The translations under genes were made by a program, and so were the position numbers. The notes below the pieces were generated by a model that saw only the letters and a list, made by a program, of their open reading frames with translations, did no database searches and was not told the DNA's origin. A stretch of DNA of 64,000 bases from Roseinatronobacter alkalisoli (GTDB taxonomy: Bacteria; Pseudomonadota; Alphaproteobacteria; Rhodobacterales; Rhodobacteraceae), in NCBI RefSeq assembly GCF_028745735.1, contig NZ_JAQZSM010000011.1, forward strand, positions 62,001 through 126,000, given 5' to 3'. Below are positions 1-8,359 of the stretch, piece by piece; the stretch's first letter is position 1, and each line of letters opens with the position of its first letter.

Positions 1-19
1 ACAGCAAAGGCGTGCACGC

Positions 20-538
20 ATGAATCATCACGATTGTAGGTCCTGCTGGTTTTTGGCGCAGATCAAACCCAACAGCCATCGCATCGCCGAGCGCAATCTT
101 GCGCGGCAAGGGTTTAGGACCTTCCTGCCGCTGCATGAGGAGACCAAACGCGCTCGTGGAAAGTTTCGCACACAACAGAGCCCGCTTTTCCCCGGCTATG
201 TCTTCGTGGAGTTTGATTTGTCACATGGGAGCTGGCGCACTGTTAATTCTACCTACGGCATCACACGGCTTGTGAGCTTTGGCAATGCGCCGACTCCTGT
301 CCCGCTTGATCTGGTCAACCAATTAATGCTTCGCTGCAACCGTGACGGCAGGCTCGTGCCACCCAAGCTGCTCAAACCAGGTGATCAGGTGACGCTGACG
401 AAGGGGCCATTTGCAAATTTCGTGGCAACTATAGAACAAGTTGCCCCAGATCGTCGTATCTGGGTGTTGATGGACATTATGGGCGGGCAGACGCGTGTGG
501 CGGTTGATGCTACCAGTGTCCAGACAATCCGCCAATGA
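20..538 (+). CDS. NusG/RfaH-like specialised transcription antiterminator
   Basis: 172 aa, the size of a NusG-family elongation factor without extra domains. The N-terminal NGN domain is recognisable: WFLAQIKPNSH, a middle FLPLHEETKRARGK segment and the FPGYVFVEFD motif. A KOW-like C-terminal domain begins near LKPGDQVTLTKGPF at about residue 120. RfaH and other operon-specific NusG paralogues bind paused RNA polymerase at ops sites and prevent early termination in long polysaccharide operons. That role fits here because an exopolysaccharide cluster follows and an ops-like element lies at 1037-1048. The start has AAAGG about 8 nt upstream. It could in principle be the housekeeping NusG, but the secE/rplK neighbours are absent. 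Confidence 0.85.
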   Translation: MNHHDCRSCWFLAQIKPNSHRIAERNLARQGFRTFLPLHEETKRARGKFRTQQSPLFPGYVFVEFDLSHGSWRTVNSTYGITRLVSFGNAPTPVPLDLVNQLMLRCNRDGRLVPPKLLKPGDQVTLTKGPFANFVATIEQVAPDRRIWVLMDIMGGQTRVAVDATSVQTIRQ

Positions 539-929
539 AAGTCACCATTACCCATGCTGCTGAAAGCTCGGCGTCATGAGTAGTATGATTCCGTTGTGAC
601 GATTCGTTCAAGCTGTCGTGTTCCATCCGCTTGAACATAGCCTCTGGAATGTCGACTCTAGAAGGCCATTCAGCGCAGGTGTTTGCTGCAGAATAGCAGT
701 CGGACAGGCATTCTCGTGGTAACGGCTTTGTTGTCGCTCCGCGTGGGCGCCTTTGTGTATCAGCGATATTTCGCAGGTGCAGAATTCCGGTGTTGCGGGA
801 CCATTCCCAAGCTATTACCTTGCCGGTGATGTCGTTTCCGTCGGCAGCTATGTCGATCCGTGCGTTTTGCTAAATTGTAGCGATTTTGGACAGCCCCGTC
901 TTTTCCTCACAGTCAAACAAGTTTGCTGG

Positions 930-957
930 TTGCAGGCCAACGCAGATGCAGTATATA
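930..957 (+). promoter_or_regulatory. Candidate sigma70 promoter for the exopolysaccharide operon
   Basis: TTGCAG at 930-935 and TATATA at 952-957 with a 16-base spacer. Transcription would start near 965 and give a leader of about 100 nt that includes the ops-like element. Prediction by eye only. Confidence 0.35.
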
Positions 958-1036
958 GCTCAAAGTTGAGCAATTATGTTAGTAATGCTTCTTTTTGCTA
1001 AATCAGACTCCCAAGGCACCCTATGGGCAGTCCTTG

Positions 1037-1048
1037 TGCGGTAGCCTG
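1037..1048 (+). promoter_or_regulatory. ops-like (JUMPstart core) element
   Basis: TGCGGTAGCCTG matches 10 of 12 positions of the enterobacterial ops element GGCGGTAGCGTG, including the whole GCGGTAGC core. It lies on the coding strand 17 bases before the MarR-EPS start and downstream of the candidate promoter, as expected for a pause site that recruits an RfaH-like factor. Such a factor is encoded just upstream. Whether alphaproteobacterial NusG paralogues read this sequence is inference. Confidence 0.45.
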
Positions 1049-1065
1049 CGAGAAAGCCCCAAGTC

Positions 1066-1443
1066 ATGACAACCCAACGCGACAAGTTGCGTGAAGATGT
1101 GCAGTTTCGCATTCTGCGCCTTCTTCAGGAAAACCCCGAGTTGACGCAGCGCGACCTAGCTAGGGCCGTTGGCGTAAGTACGGGAGGGATACACTATGTG
1201 CTCAACGCTCTGGTAGAAAAAGGCCTTCTAAAGTTAGGCAATTTTACCTCTGCTGCGGACAAGCGCCGGTACGCCTACAAGTTAACCCCGCAAGGGATCG
1301 TCGAGAAGGCAACGATGACGCGCAAGTTTCTTGTCCGTAAGATGGCGGAATATGAAGCGCTGAAGGCCGAGATCGAAGACGTGCGCGGTGATCTTTCCGA
1401 TCAGGAGCTGGCGGCGATCAGGTCCGACGTTAAGAGCCAGTAG
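1066..1443 (+). CDS. MarR family EPS-associated transcriptional regulator
   Basis: 125 aa with a winged helix-turn-helix in residues about 10-75: the recognition region reads LTQRDLARAVGVSTGGIHYV, followed by a wing around KRRYAYKLTPQGI. A short helical, charged C-terminus (KMAEYEALKAEIEDVRG) probably forms a dimerising coiled coil. Size and sequence match the small MarR-EPS family found at the start of proteobacterial exopolysaccharide clusters. It is followed by ugd and probably controls this locus. A GAGAAAG stretch about 9-10 nt upstream of the ATG can serve as ribosome binding site. Confidence 0.85.
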   Translation: MTTQRDKLREDVQFRILRLLQENPELTQRDLARAVGVSTGGIHYVLNALVEKGLLKLGNFTSAADKRRYAYKLTPQGIVEKATMTRKFLVRKMAEYEALKAEIEDVRGDLSDQELAAIRSDVKSQ

Positions 1444-1641
1444 ATGAGCCCGGTGAATACCAACCCGCCACCCCCGCACTGCAAGGTCGACTTGCCCCTT
1501 GTCGGACACGGCATCGTGTTTATGCCCGCAACCGAGGCGAGATCCGACGCACTGCTTCTATTCAATAGTGTGCAGTATATCCTGTCTTCGGGGGAAGTTG
1601 CGAGAGCGGATATGGTAATCGAAAGGAAATTTAGACAATGA
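1444..1641 (+). CDS. Doubtful small ORF between MarR-EPS gene and ugd
   Basis: 65 codons filling the gap exactly: its ATG directly follows the regulator stop codon and its TGA overlaps the ugd ATG. That arrangement is suggestive, but I recognise no family, the sequence has no hydrophobic or cysteine pattern of note, and no clear ribosome binding site precedes it. Treat as possible translational-coupling ORF or chance. Confidence 0.2.
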   Translation: MSPVNTNPPPPHCKVDLPLVGHGIVFMPATEARSDALLLFNSVQYILSSGEVARADMVIERKFRQ

Positions 1642-2987
1642 AGATTGCAATGATCGGCACAGGCTATGTAGGCCTTGTCTCTGGGGTGTGTTTCTCCGAT
1701 TTCGGCCATGATGTGGTCTGCGTCGACAAGATGCCCGAAAAGATCACCATGCTGGAACGCGGCGAGGTGCCGATCTACGAGCCGGGGCTGGATGCGGTCA
1801 TGGCGCGCAATGTCGAAGCGGGCCGACTGACATTCACGACTGATCTGGCTACTGCTGTTGATGGTGCCGACGCAGTGTTCATCGCGGTAGGAACCCCGAC
1901 ACGCCGCGGAGACGGTCATGCTGACCTGACCTATGTCATGGCCGCTGCAGCAGATATTGCCCATGCCCTAACCGACTATACGGTAGTGGTGACTAAGTCG
2001 ACCGTTCCTGTGGGCACCAACCGCAAGGTGGCCAACGTCATTCGAGCCACGCGCGCGGACGCAGAGTTCGATGTGGCATCAAACCCGGAGTTCTTGCGCG
2101 AAGGCGCTGCGATTGATGACTTCATGAAACCTGACCGGGTCGTGGTCGGGGTTGAATCCGAGCGCGCAAAGCAAATCATGGGCGAAGTCTATCGCCCTCT
2201 CTTCTTGCGTGAATTCCCCATCGTCTATACCGATCTGGAATCGGCCGAGATGATTAAATATGCGGCCAATGCCTTTCTGGCGACCAAGATCAGCTTCATC
2301 AATGAAATTGCTGCGCTGTGCGAACGGGTCGGCGCGGACGTGAAATCCGTGGCTAAGGGCATGGGGCTGGATGGGCGCATTGGCAACAAGTTCCTGCATG
2401 CAGGCCCCGGCTATGGCGGGTCCTGTTTCCCCAAAGATACCAGCGCACTTGCCCGGATCGGACAGGAGTATGGTGTGCCCCAGCGGATCACGGAGACCGT
2501 GATCACAGTCAATGACATGACCAAGCGGCGCATGATCGATAAGGTGATGGACCTGTGCGGCGGATCAGTGAATGGCAAGACGATTGCAGTGCTGGGGGTC
2601 ACATTCAAACCCGAGACGGATGACATGCGCGACGCCCCTTCGCTGACTGTCGTACCGGCGCTGGTGGGAGGTGGCGCGCACGTGCGCGTGGTTGACCCCC
2701 ATGGCAGGCGAGAGGGTGAGGTGCTCTTGCCCGGCGTGGACTGGGTTGAAGACCCTTATGCCGCAGCCGAAGGCGCGGAATGCCTGCTGGTTCTGACTGA
2801 ATGGAACCAGTTCCGCGCATTGGATCTGAGGCGCTTGGCTGGCTCCATGGTGACCGCTCGTATAGCTGATCTGCGCAACATCTATAGCCGCGAAGACGCG
2901 TTGGCGGCAGGGTTTGTGGAATATGAAGGCGTTGGCCGCGCCAGCATCTCTGATCTGTCCGCTGCGATGAGAGATGCTGCCGAATGA
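1638..2987 (+). CDS. ugd: UDP-glucose 6-dehydrogenase
   Basis: 449 aa, typical for the bacterial enzyme. It oxidises UDP-glucose twice with NAD+ to UDP-glucuronate. The N-terminal Rossmann motif is GTGYVGLVSG (residues 7-16), the catalytic cysteine is in GGSCFPKDT (Cys263), and the C-terminal UDP-binding domain contains VTFKPETDDMRDAPSL. GAAAGGA about 11 nt upstream supports the ATG. The next gene, a UDP-glucuronate 4-epimerase-like enzyme, overlaps by 4 nt, so both act in sequence to supply uronic acid for the exopolysaccharide. Confidence 0.97.
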   Translation: MKIAMIGTGYVGLVSGVCFSDFGHDVVCVDKMPEKITMLERGEVPIYEPGLDAVMARNVEAGRLTFTTDLATAVDGADAVFIAVGTPTRRGDGHADLTYVMAAAADIAHALTDYTVVVTKSTVPVGTNRKVANVIRATRADAEFDVASNPEFLREGAAIDDFMKPDRVVVGVESERAKQIMGEVYRPLFLREFPIVYTDLESAEMIKYAANAFLATKISFINEIAALCERVGADVKSVAKGMGLDGRIGNKFLHAGPGYGGSCFPKDTSALARIGQEYGVPQRITETVITVNDMTKRRMIDKVMDLCGGSVNGKTIAVLGVTFKPETDDMRDAPSLTVVPALVGGGAHVRVVDPHGRREGEVLLPGVDWVEDPYAAAEGAECLLVLTEWNQFRALDLRRLAGSMVTARIADLRNIYSREDALAAGFVEYEGVGRASISDLSAAMRDAAE

Positions 2988-3985
2988 AACGCGCATTCAT
3001 TACGGGAACTGCCGGTTTTATCGGCTTCCATCTGGCTGAATTGCTGTTGCAGGAAGGCTGGGAAGTAGCAGGCTATGACGGCATGACCGACTATTACAAC
3101 GTCACGCTCAAACACCAGCGCCATGACATGCTGCGCCAGCATGCGCGCTTCACGGCGACCGAGGCGATGCTGGAAGATGCCGACACATTGTCCAAGGCCG
3201 TCGAGAATGCGCAGCCTGACATCATCGTGCATCTGGCCGCGCAGGCGGGCGTGCGCTATTCGATCGAAAACCCCCGCGCTTATGTTGAGGCCAATATCAT
3301 CGGCAGCTTCAACCTGATGGAAGCGGCGCTGTCGGCGCGGCCTGCACATTTACTGATGGCCTCGACCAGTTCGGTCTATGGCGCGAACACAGAAATGCCC
3401 TATGCCGAGCCCCACAAGGCCGACACCCAGATGTCCTTCTACGCCGCCACCAAGAAAGCCAACGAGGCTATGGCGCATTCCTGGGCGCACATTCACGGCC
3501 TGCCCATCACCATGTTCCGGTTTTTTACGGTCTATGGCCCTTGGGGGCGACCGGATATGGCGCTGTTCAAGTTCACGAAAGCGATCCTCTCAGGCCAGCC
3601 GATCGACGTTTATAACCACGGCCAGATGTGGCGCGATTTCACCTATGTCGACGATCTGGTGCGCGCCATCCGGCGGCTGATCGACGCAGTACCGGGTCAG
3701 GGTACGGAAGTTGAGGGGGACAGCCTGTCCCCCATCGCCCCGTGGCGGGTCGTGAACATCGGCAATTCAACCAAAGTGCGGCTGGAAGATTTCATCGACG
3801 CGATCGAGGCCGCAACCGGCAAACCCGCGATCCGCAACTACATGGACATGCAACCCGGTGATGTGCCCGCAACATGGGCCGATGCCAGCCTTTTGCGAGC
3901 ACTGACCGGCTATGCCCCGCAAACCGAGCTGTCCGACGGGGTTGCGCGCTTCGTTGACTGGTACAAGGGGTATCACTGTGGCTGA
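2984..3985 (+). CDS. UDP-glucuronate 4-epimerase-like NAD-dependent epimerase
   Basis: 333 aa extended SDR. The Rossmann motif is GTAGFIGFHLAELL at the N-terminus; the catalytic pair is in YAATKK with SSVYG upstream. The DYYNVTLKHQR segment after the first strands and the GMWRDFTYVDD-type block are characteristic of the UDP-glucuronate 4-epimerase (CapI/LspL) group. It would convert UDP-glucuronate from Ugd to UDP-galacturonate in the cytoplasm. Overlaps ugd by 4 nt (ATGA). UDP-glucose 4-epimerase activity is the main alternative, less likely given the neighbour. Confidence 0.88.
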   Translation: MKRAFITGTAGFIGFHLAELLLQEGWEVAGYDGMTDYYNVTLKHQRHDMLRQHARFTATEAMLEDADTLSKAVENAQPDIIVHLAAQAGVRYSIENPRAYVEANIIGSFNLMEAALSARPAHLLMASTSSVYGANTEMPYAEPHKADTQMSFYAATKKANEAMAHSWAHIHGLPITMFRFFTVYGPWGRPDMALFKFTKAILSGQPIDVYNHGQMWRDFTYVDDLVRAIRRLIDAVPGQGTEVEGDSLSPIAPWRVVNIGNSTKVRLEDFIDAIEAATGKPAIRNYMDMQPGDVPATWADASLLRALTGYAPQTELSDGVARFVDWYKGYHCG

Positions 3986-5312
3986 CATGCCAGATCGCTC
4001 CTCGCTGCGCACCCGCATCAGTGCGCGTCTGTTCGGTGGGGCCTCGGGCGGGGTGTTCCGGGGGATGGTGACACTGGCACTGGGCAGTGGCATTGGCCGG
4101 ATCATCGGCATTGCGTCGATCCCGGTTCTGACACGGCTCTACAGCCCCGAGGACTTTGGCGTGCTGGCGGTTTTTACCGCGCTTGTGGCAATCCTCGCAC
4201 CGCTGGTCACGCTGCGCTACGCACTTGCGCTGCCCTTGCCGCGCCATGACGGGATCGCGATGAACCTGCTGGTTCTGTCTACAGGGCTGATGCTGGGGCT
4301 GACGGGGTTTTTTGCGCTGACACTCTGGCTGTGGGGCGCGCCCCTGTTGGCGCTGGTCTCGATGCAGGTGCTTGCCCCCTGGTGGTGGCTGATTGCGCTG
4401 GGGGTATTGGGGACCGCTGCCTATGAACTACTGACCATGTGGGCCACGCGCAGGCGCGCTTACAAGGTGATTGCACAGACCAATGTGACCCAGAGCGCAG
4501 CAGGCGCACTGGTGAAGATCGGCCTTGGCCTGGCCGCGCTGCAGCCGCTGGGGCTGTTGGTGGGTCAGGTGATCGCACAGACAGGGGGCGTTGGCCGATT
4601 GATAAGCGGCTTTCAGGCCGAGATGCGCGCGAACTGGCGCCATGTCAGCGTGAGACGGATGCGCGCCGCGGCATGGCGACACCGGGGGTTCCCGATCTGG
4701 CGCGTGCCGTCGCAGTTCCTGATGGTGTTCTCGATGCAGGCGCCGATGCTCGCGTTCGCGGTGTTGTACGATAAAGGAGTGGTTGGCCAACTTGCGCTTG
4801 CGTTCAGTGTCATTGTAGTTCCTGTAAGTCTGCTTGGCCAAACAACTTCGCAAGCTTATTACGCTGAAATATCCAAATTGGGGCCGAGCAGACCAAAAAG
4901 TATTCTGCTTACCATGAAAAGCACATTGAGCAACATGTTATGGCTCTCGCTCGTACCAACATTAATAATCTTTTTTGGGGGAGGAGCGCTCTTTGCATTC
5001 ATTCTCGGTGCAGCATGGCTCCAATCTGGTGAGTTTGCGCAGATTCTCTCGATCTTTATGCTGACACAATTGCTGAACAATCCTATCTCAAGAACATTCT
5101 CCGTACTCGGAATGGAGTCAAGATATTTTCTCATGAACGCTCAGCGCGCTGCGTTAACCATCAGTAGTTTCACGATGAGTTACTTTTTTGCTCACGATCC
5201 TTTTCAAACACTCATTCTCTATGTTGCCCTTACTTCGGCACATCGTATACTCGTTATCCTCTATATTTTCCTAACCTTAAGAAGTAGGATTCGTCAGAAT
5301 GCCCATCTATAA
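3978..5312 (+). CDS. wzx: Wzx-type oligosaccharide flippase
   Basis: 444 aa, hydrophobic throughout with about 12 predicted membrane segments; the N-terminal GMVTLALGSGIGRIIGIASI followed by PVLTRLYSPEDFG is typical of the MATE/PST flippase family. It would move undecaprenyl-linked repeat units to the periplasm. A GTG start at 3978 is preferred because AAGGGG lies 7 nt upstream; it overlaps the epimerase by 8 nt (ATG at 3987 is the alternative). Base composition changes sharply near 4780: the first 800 bases are GC-rich like the flanking genes, the rest is AT-rich like the sulfotransferase, suggesting a recombination junction within the gene. Confidence 0.88.
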   Translation: MADMPDRSSLRTRISARLFGGASGGVFRGMVTLALGSGIGRIIGIASIPVLTRLYSPEDFGVLAVFTALVAILAPLVTLRYALALPLPRHDGIAMNLLVLSTGLMLGLTGFFALTLWLWGAPLLALVSMQVLAPWWWLIALGVLGTAAYELLTMWATRRRAYKVIAQTNVTQSAAGALVKIGLGLAALQPLGLLVGQVIAQTGGVGRLISGFQAEMRANWRHVSVRRMRAAAWRHRGFPIWRVPSQFLMVFSMQAPMLAFAVLYDKGVVGQLALAFSVIVVPVSLLGQTTSQAYYAEISKLGPSRPKSILLTMKSTLSNMLWLSLVPTLIIFFGGGALFAFILGAAWLQSGEFAQILSIFMLTQLLNNPISRTFSVLGMESRYFLMNAQRAALTISSFTMSYFFAHDPFQTLILYVALTSAHRILVILYIFLTLRSRIRQNAHL

Positions 5313-6132
5313 GCAGGCTGTAAATCACAACGTCACTTTGGGAAGATGGTTAAAATTCCAGATGCGAGATGCGCTTGTCAAATTACTGACACGAGACAAA
5401 GAAATCAAAATAAATCGTGCTCATCCCGTGTTCATTGTCGGCTGCGGCCATAGCGGGACGACACTCCTTGCAGATCGACTAGGTTTGCATCCTCATGTTC
5501 ACACCATCCGTCAAGAGACAAACATTTTTTTGCCAAGTCGTTTACGGTCGGCAGCATCGGATTGGCTCTCACATTCTCTTGATCTAGTTTCTGATATCGG
5601 GAAACATGTACTGATCGAAAAGACTCCTAAGCATGTTCATGCCATTGAGGATATTCTCCGGGTCTGTCCTCAGGCGGTGATCCTAGGTTTGTCAAGAAAC
5701 CCACTCGACAACATTGGCTCTCTGAAAAGAAGATTTGGCGCTATTGATCTCTGTATCGACCGATGGATGATTGATAATTGTGCGCTTCTGGATGCAACCG
5801 AAAAAGGCCAGGTTGAAACGATCAAATATGAGAGCCTAGTGTCAAATTATAATTATGTGATCGCAAGCGTGTTTGACAAGATCGGGGTCGAACCACTGGA
5901 TGCAGATTGGATTGAAGAACGAGCGAAGAAGAGAGAGCTTGTTCCTAAAAACGAAAATCAAAAAATCAGATATGCCGAGGTATCTCGCCAAATTGAGAAC
6001 AAGATTGGGTTCTCCGCATCATACCTCACTAACGAAGAAAAAGATGTAATCCTAGAGCGGACACATTCCGTATCTGAAAGACTAGGCTATTCGAAAGACT
6101 TCTTAAATGATCTAAAAGGCAAAAACAGATGA
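5299..6132 (+). CDS. Sulfotransferase family protein
   Basis: 277 aa. The 5'-phosphosulfate loop is FIVGCGHSGTTLLADRL (near residue 46) and the 3'-phosphate-binding region is VILGLSRNPLDNIGS (near residue 129), the two PAPS contacts of cytosolic-type sulfotransferases. It likely transfers sulfate from PAPS to a sugar of the repeat unit. Overlaps the wzx end by 14 nt and the following MurA-like gene by 4 nt. AT-rich compared with the rest of the cluster, so probably acquired with the distal part of wzx. The acceptor cannot be read from sequence. Confidence 0.85.
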   Translation: MPIYKQAVNHNVTLGRWLKFQMRDALVKLLTRDKEIKINRAHPVFIVGCGHSGTTLLADRLGLHPHVHTIRQETNIFLPSRLRSAASDWLSHSLDLVSDIGKHVLIEKTPKHVHAIEDILRVCPQAVILGLSRNPLDNIGSLKRRFGAIDLCIDRWMIDNCALLDATEKGQVETIKYESLVSNYNYVIASVFDKIGVEPLDADWIEERAKKRELVPKNENQKIRYAEVSRQIENKIGFSASYLTNEEKDVILERTHSVSERLGYSKDFLNDLKGKNR

Positions 6133-7397
6133 AGTTGAAAACAAATGCGGCTTCGATTTTGAACGGTTCCGTATCCGTCAGCGGCGCCAAGAATTCAGCG
6201 ACACGTGTACTCGCGGCCAGTTTGCTGAGCGACTACCATGTGACTTTGCGGAATTTCCCGCTCGAACTTGAGGACGTAAAGGCAAAGCTTGCGTTCATTC
6301 GTTCAATGGGGGCTGAGTTGGTAGCCTCGTCTGACACGGAAGAGCTGTGCGTCCACGGGCGAGATTTGAGTTTCGATCAGATTTCAGATTTCAATCTGCC
6401 GATCCGCACAACCTATTTGCTAGCCGGAGGGGCACTGGCGCGGCATGGTCATGCAAAGGTTCCATATCCCGGCGGGTGCAAGATCGGCAGTCGGGGCTAT
6501 GATCTACACATCATGGTCTGGAAGGCGCTGGGGTGCGAGGTCGAAGAACTGCCGGAGTATATCAGTGTAACCGGGCGGCTAAAGGGTGGTGAGATTGATT
6601 TTCCGATTTCCACTGTTGGTGGAACCGAGAACGCACTGATCTGCGCCGCGGTCGCGTCTGGCGACACACGGATCCGCAATGCTTATGTCACTCCCGAGGT
6701 GCATGATCTGATCGCGTTTCTACGCGAGATGGGTGCGCAGATTGAGCTGGAAGGAAGCAGTTTGATCAATGTGAGTGGCCGAGGCGGGCTACTGGGTAGC
6801 GCAACATTCTCCATCATGCCGGACCGGATCGAGGCGCTGACATGGATCGTGCTGGGTGCGGTCAGTGGCGGGCGGTTGCTGGTCCGGAATGTTCCATTGG
6901 ACACGATGCAAGTACCGCTGATCCACCTGCGTGATGCAGGGCTGGATTTTTTCACGAATTCCGACTCTGTCCAGATCGGACCTGAGTGTATAGGGCCGCA
7001 CGGTCTACAGCCTTTTGAGCTCGCAACGGGAACACATCCGGGTGTGATCTCTGACATGCAATCATTTTTCGTGTTTCTGGCGCTGTTCGCAAACGGTCGC
7101 TCGATCATCCATGACTACCGATATCCGGAACGGATTGCCTATGTTACAGAACTTGCAAAGTTCGCCCCCAATGCACTGGAAGCTGAACAAGGCAAGATAA
7201 CCGTTCGCGGGCCTACCAGCCTGATCGGCGCTCATGCGACTTCAACTGATCTGAGGGGCAGTATGGCGCAAATTATGGCGGCTCTGTGCGCCGAAGGTCC
7301 AAGCAGGGTTGATGGCGTGGAAATGGCGCTCCGCGGATACAATAGGTTGCCAACCAAGCTTCAGTCCTTGGGAGTGCAGGCAGAATGGACCGACTGA
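6129..7397 (+). CDS. MurA-like UDP-GlcNAc 1-carboxyvinyltransferase (EPS-cluster paralogue)
   Basis: 422 aa, full length for MurA/EPSP-synthase-fold enzymes, which transfer enolpyruvate from PEP to the 3-OH of UDP-GlcNAc. Active-site residues are kept: Lys21-Asn22 in SGAKNS, catalytic Cys117 in PGGCKIGSRGYDLH, the Asp in ISDMQS and the late RGYNRL arginine. It sits inside an exopolysaccharide cluster, with a 13-nt overlap to a MurB-like gene and no cell-division or peptidoglycan genes around. It is therefore likely a second copy making UDP-MurNAc or a related lactyl-ether sugar for the polymer. A role as the only cellular MurA cannot be excluded from this window. Confidence 0.88.
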   Translation: MKLKTNAASILNGSVSVSGAKNSATRVLAASLLSDYHVTLRNFPLELEDVKAKLAFIRSMGAELVASSDTEELCVHGRDLSFDQISDFNLPIRTTYLLAGGALARHGHAKVPYPGGCKIGSRGYDLHIMVWKALGCEVEELPEYISVTGRLKGGEIDFPISTVGGTENALICAAVASGDTRIRNAYVTPEVHDLIAFLREMGAQIELEGSSLINVSGRGGLLGSATFSIMPDRIEALTWIVLGAVSGGRLLVRNVPLDTMQVPLIHLRDAGLDFFTNSDSVQIGPECIGPHGLQPFELATGTHPGVISDMQSFFVFLALFANGRSIIHDYRYPERIAYVTELAKFAPNALEAEQGKITVRGPTSLIGAHATSTDLRGSMAQIMAALCAEGPSRVDGVEMALRGYNRLPTKLQSLGVQAEWTD

Positions 7398-8359
7398 GCG
7401 CCACCGATCTGGCCGAACTCTCCGCGCTTTGTCCTGGCGGCGTTGCGCGTGATGTCGACCTGTCGGCCATCAGCCAGTGGCGGATCGGGGGGCGCGCCGA
7501 TCTGGTTTTGCGACCAGAGGACACAGTGCAGGTCGCGGCACTACTTCGCTGGTTCGCGGACCGGTCCATTCATCCAGTTGTCATCGGACTGACCAGCAAC
7601 CTGCTCTTCGATGATACCGGCCTGCGCGCGCCCTGCATCCAGATCGGCACGCGCATGGCGCAAACGCGGATCGAGGGTGCCGATGTCCACGCCGCTGCGG
7701 GGGTATGGGTGCCGGGCCTTGCGCGTCGGCTCATGCTGGCCGGTCTGGGCGGCGGCGAACATATCTGCGGCATCCCCGGAACACTCGGCGGCCTGATCTG
7801 CATGAATGGCGGCAGCCAGCGCAAAGGGATCGGCAGCGCTGTGGTCACCGTGGACAGTGTTGACCTTGATGGCACCATCCACCAGCGCCGGGCCGATGCG
7901 TGCGGCTTCGCCTATCGCCGCTCGGTCTTTCAGACAAATGGCGAGATCATCACAGCCTGCCATCTGCGCCTTGCCTCGCGCCCGCGCACTGAGATCCGGG
8001 CCGAGATGCGCGCCATCCTGGCCGACCGGCGCCACAAGTTTCCGCGCAAAGAGCCCAATTGCGGCTCGGTTTTCAAATCGAACCCGGCGATGTATGCTGA
8101 AATCGGCGCCCCTGGTGCGGCAATAGAAAGCCTGGGCTTCAAGGGACAGCGCATCGGCGGAGCGCTGGTGTCACCGCGCCATGCGAATTTCATTGTCAAC
8201 ACGGGCGGGGCGCGCGCGCAGGACGTGTTGACCCTGATTGCGCGCATTGTGGAAGCGGTTGAGGTCGCCACGGGCTACCGGATGGAGGCCGAGGCGATCT
8301 TTGTCCACGCCGATGGCCGGCTCCAACCCGCTGATACAGTTCTGGAAGGATCGTCATGA
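7385..8359 (+). CDS. MurB-like UDP-N-acetylenolpyruvylglucosamine reductase
   Basis: 324 aa, length of MurB. FAD-binding PCMH domain: IGGRADLVLRPED then GLTSNLLFDDTG; substrate and catalytic parts: CGIPGTLGG, FAYRRSVF (catalytic Arg), NCGSVFKSNP with Ser228 matching the proton donor Ser229 of E. coli MurB, and EAEAIF near the C-terminus. It would reduce the enolpyruvyl ether made by the preceding gene to the D-lactyl ether. The two genes overlap by 13 nt, so they are translationally linked. GC-rich, unlike the block before it. Confidence 0.88.
   Translation: MDRLSATDLAELSALCPGGVARDVDLSAISQWRIGGRADLVLRPEDTVQVAALLRWFADRSIHPVVIGLTSNLLFDDTGLRAPCIQIGTRMAQTRIEGADVHAAAGVWVPGLARRLMLAGLGGGEHICGIPGTLGGLICMNGGSQRKGIGSAVVTVDSVDLDGTIHQRRADACGFAYRRSVFQTNGEIITACHLRLASRPRTEIRAEMRAILADRRHKFPRKEPNCGSVFKSNPAMYAEIGAPGAAIESLGFKGQRIGGALVSPRHANFIVNTGGARAQDVLTLIARIVEAVEVATGYRMEAEAIFVHADGRLQPADTVLEGSS

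Larger units (their letters stand above)
539..1065. other. Intergenic leader region of the exopolysaccharide cluster
   Basis: 527 bases between the NusG-like gene and the MarR-EPS gene. I see no convincing protein gene; an 82-codon open frame at 753-1001 has no family resemblance and no good ribosome binding site. The distal part becomes AT-rich and holds a sigma70-like promoter (930-957) and an ops-like element (1037-1048), listed separately. Confidence 0.6.

Noticed and set aside
753-1001. 82-codon open frame before the MarR-EPS gene
   Set aside because: No ribosome binding site, no family resemblance, and it overlaps the AT-rich promoter region.
6129-8359. MurA/MurB pair as part of a peptidoglycan (dcw) cluster
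   Set aside because: None of ftsW, murG, murC, ddl or ftsQ/A/Z is nearby; all neighbours are polysaccharide genes.
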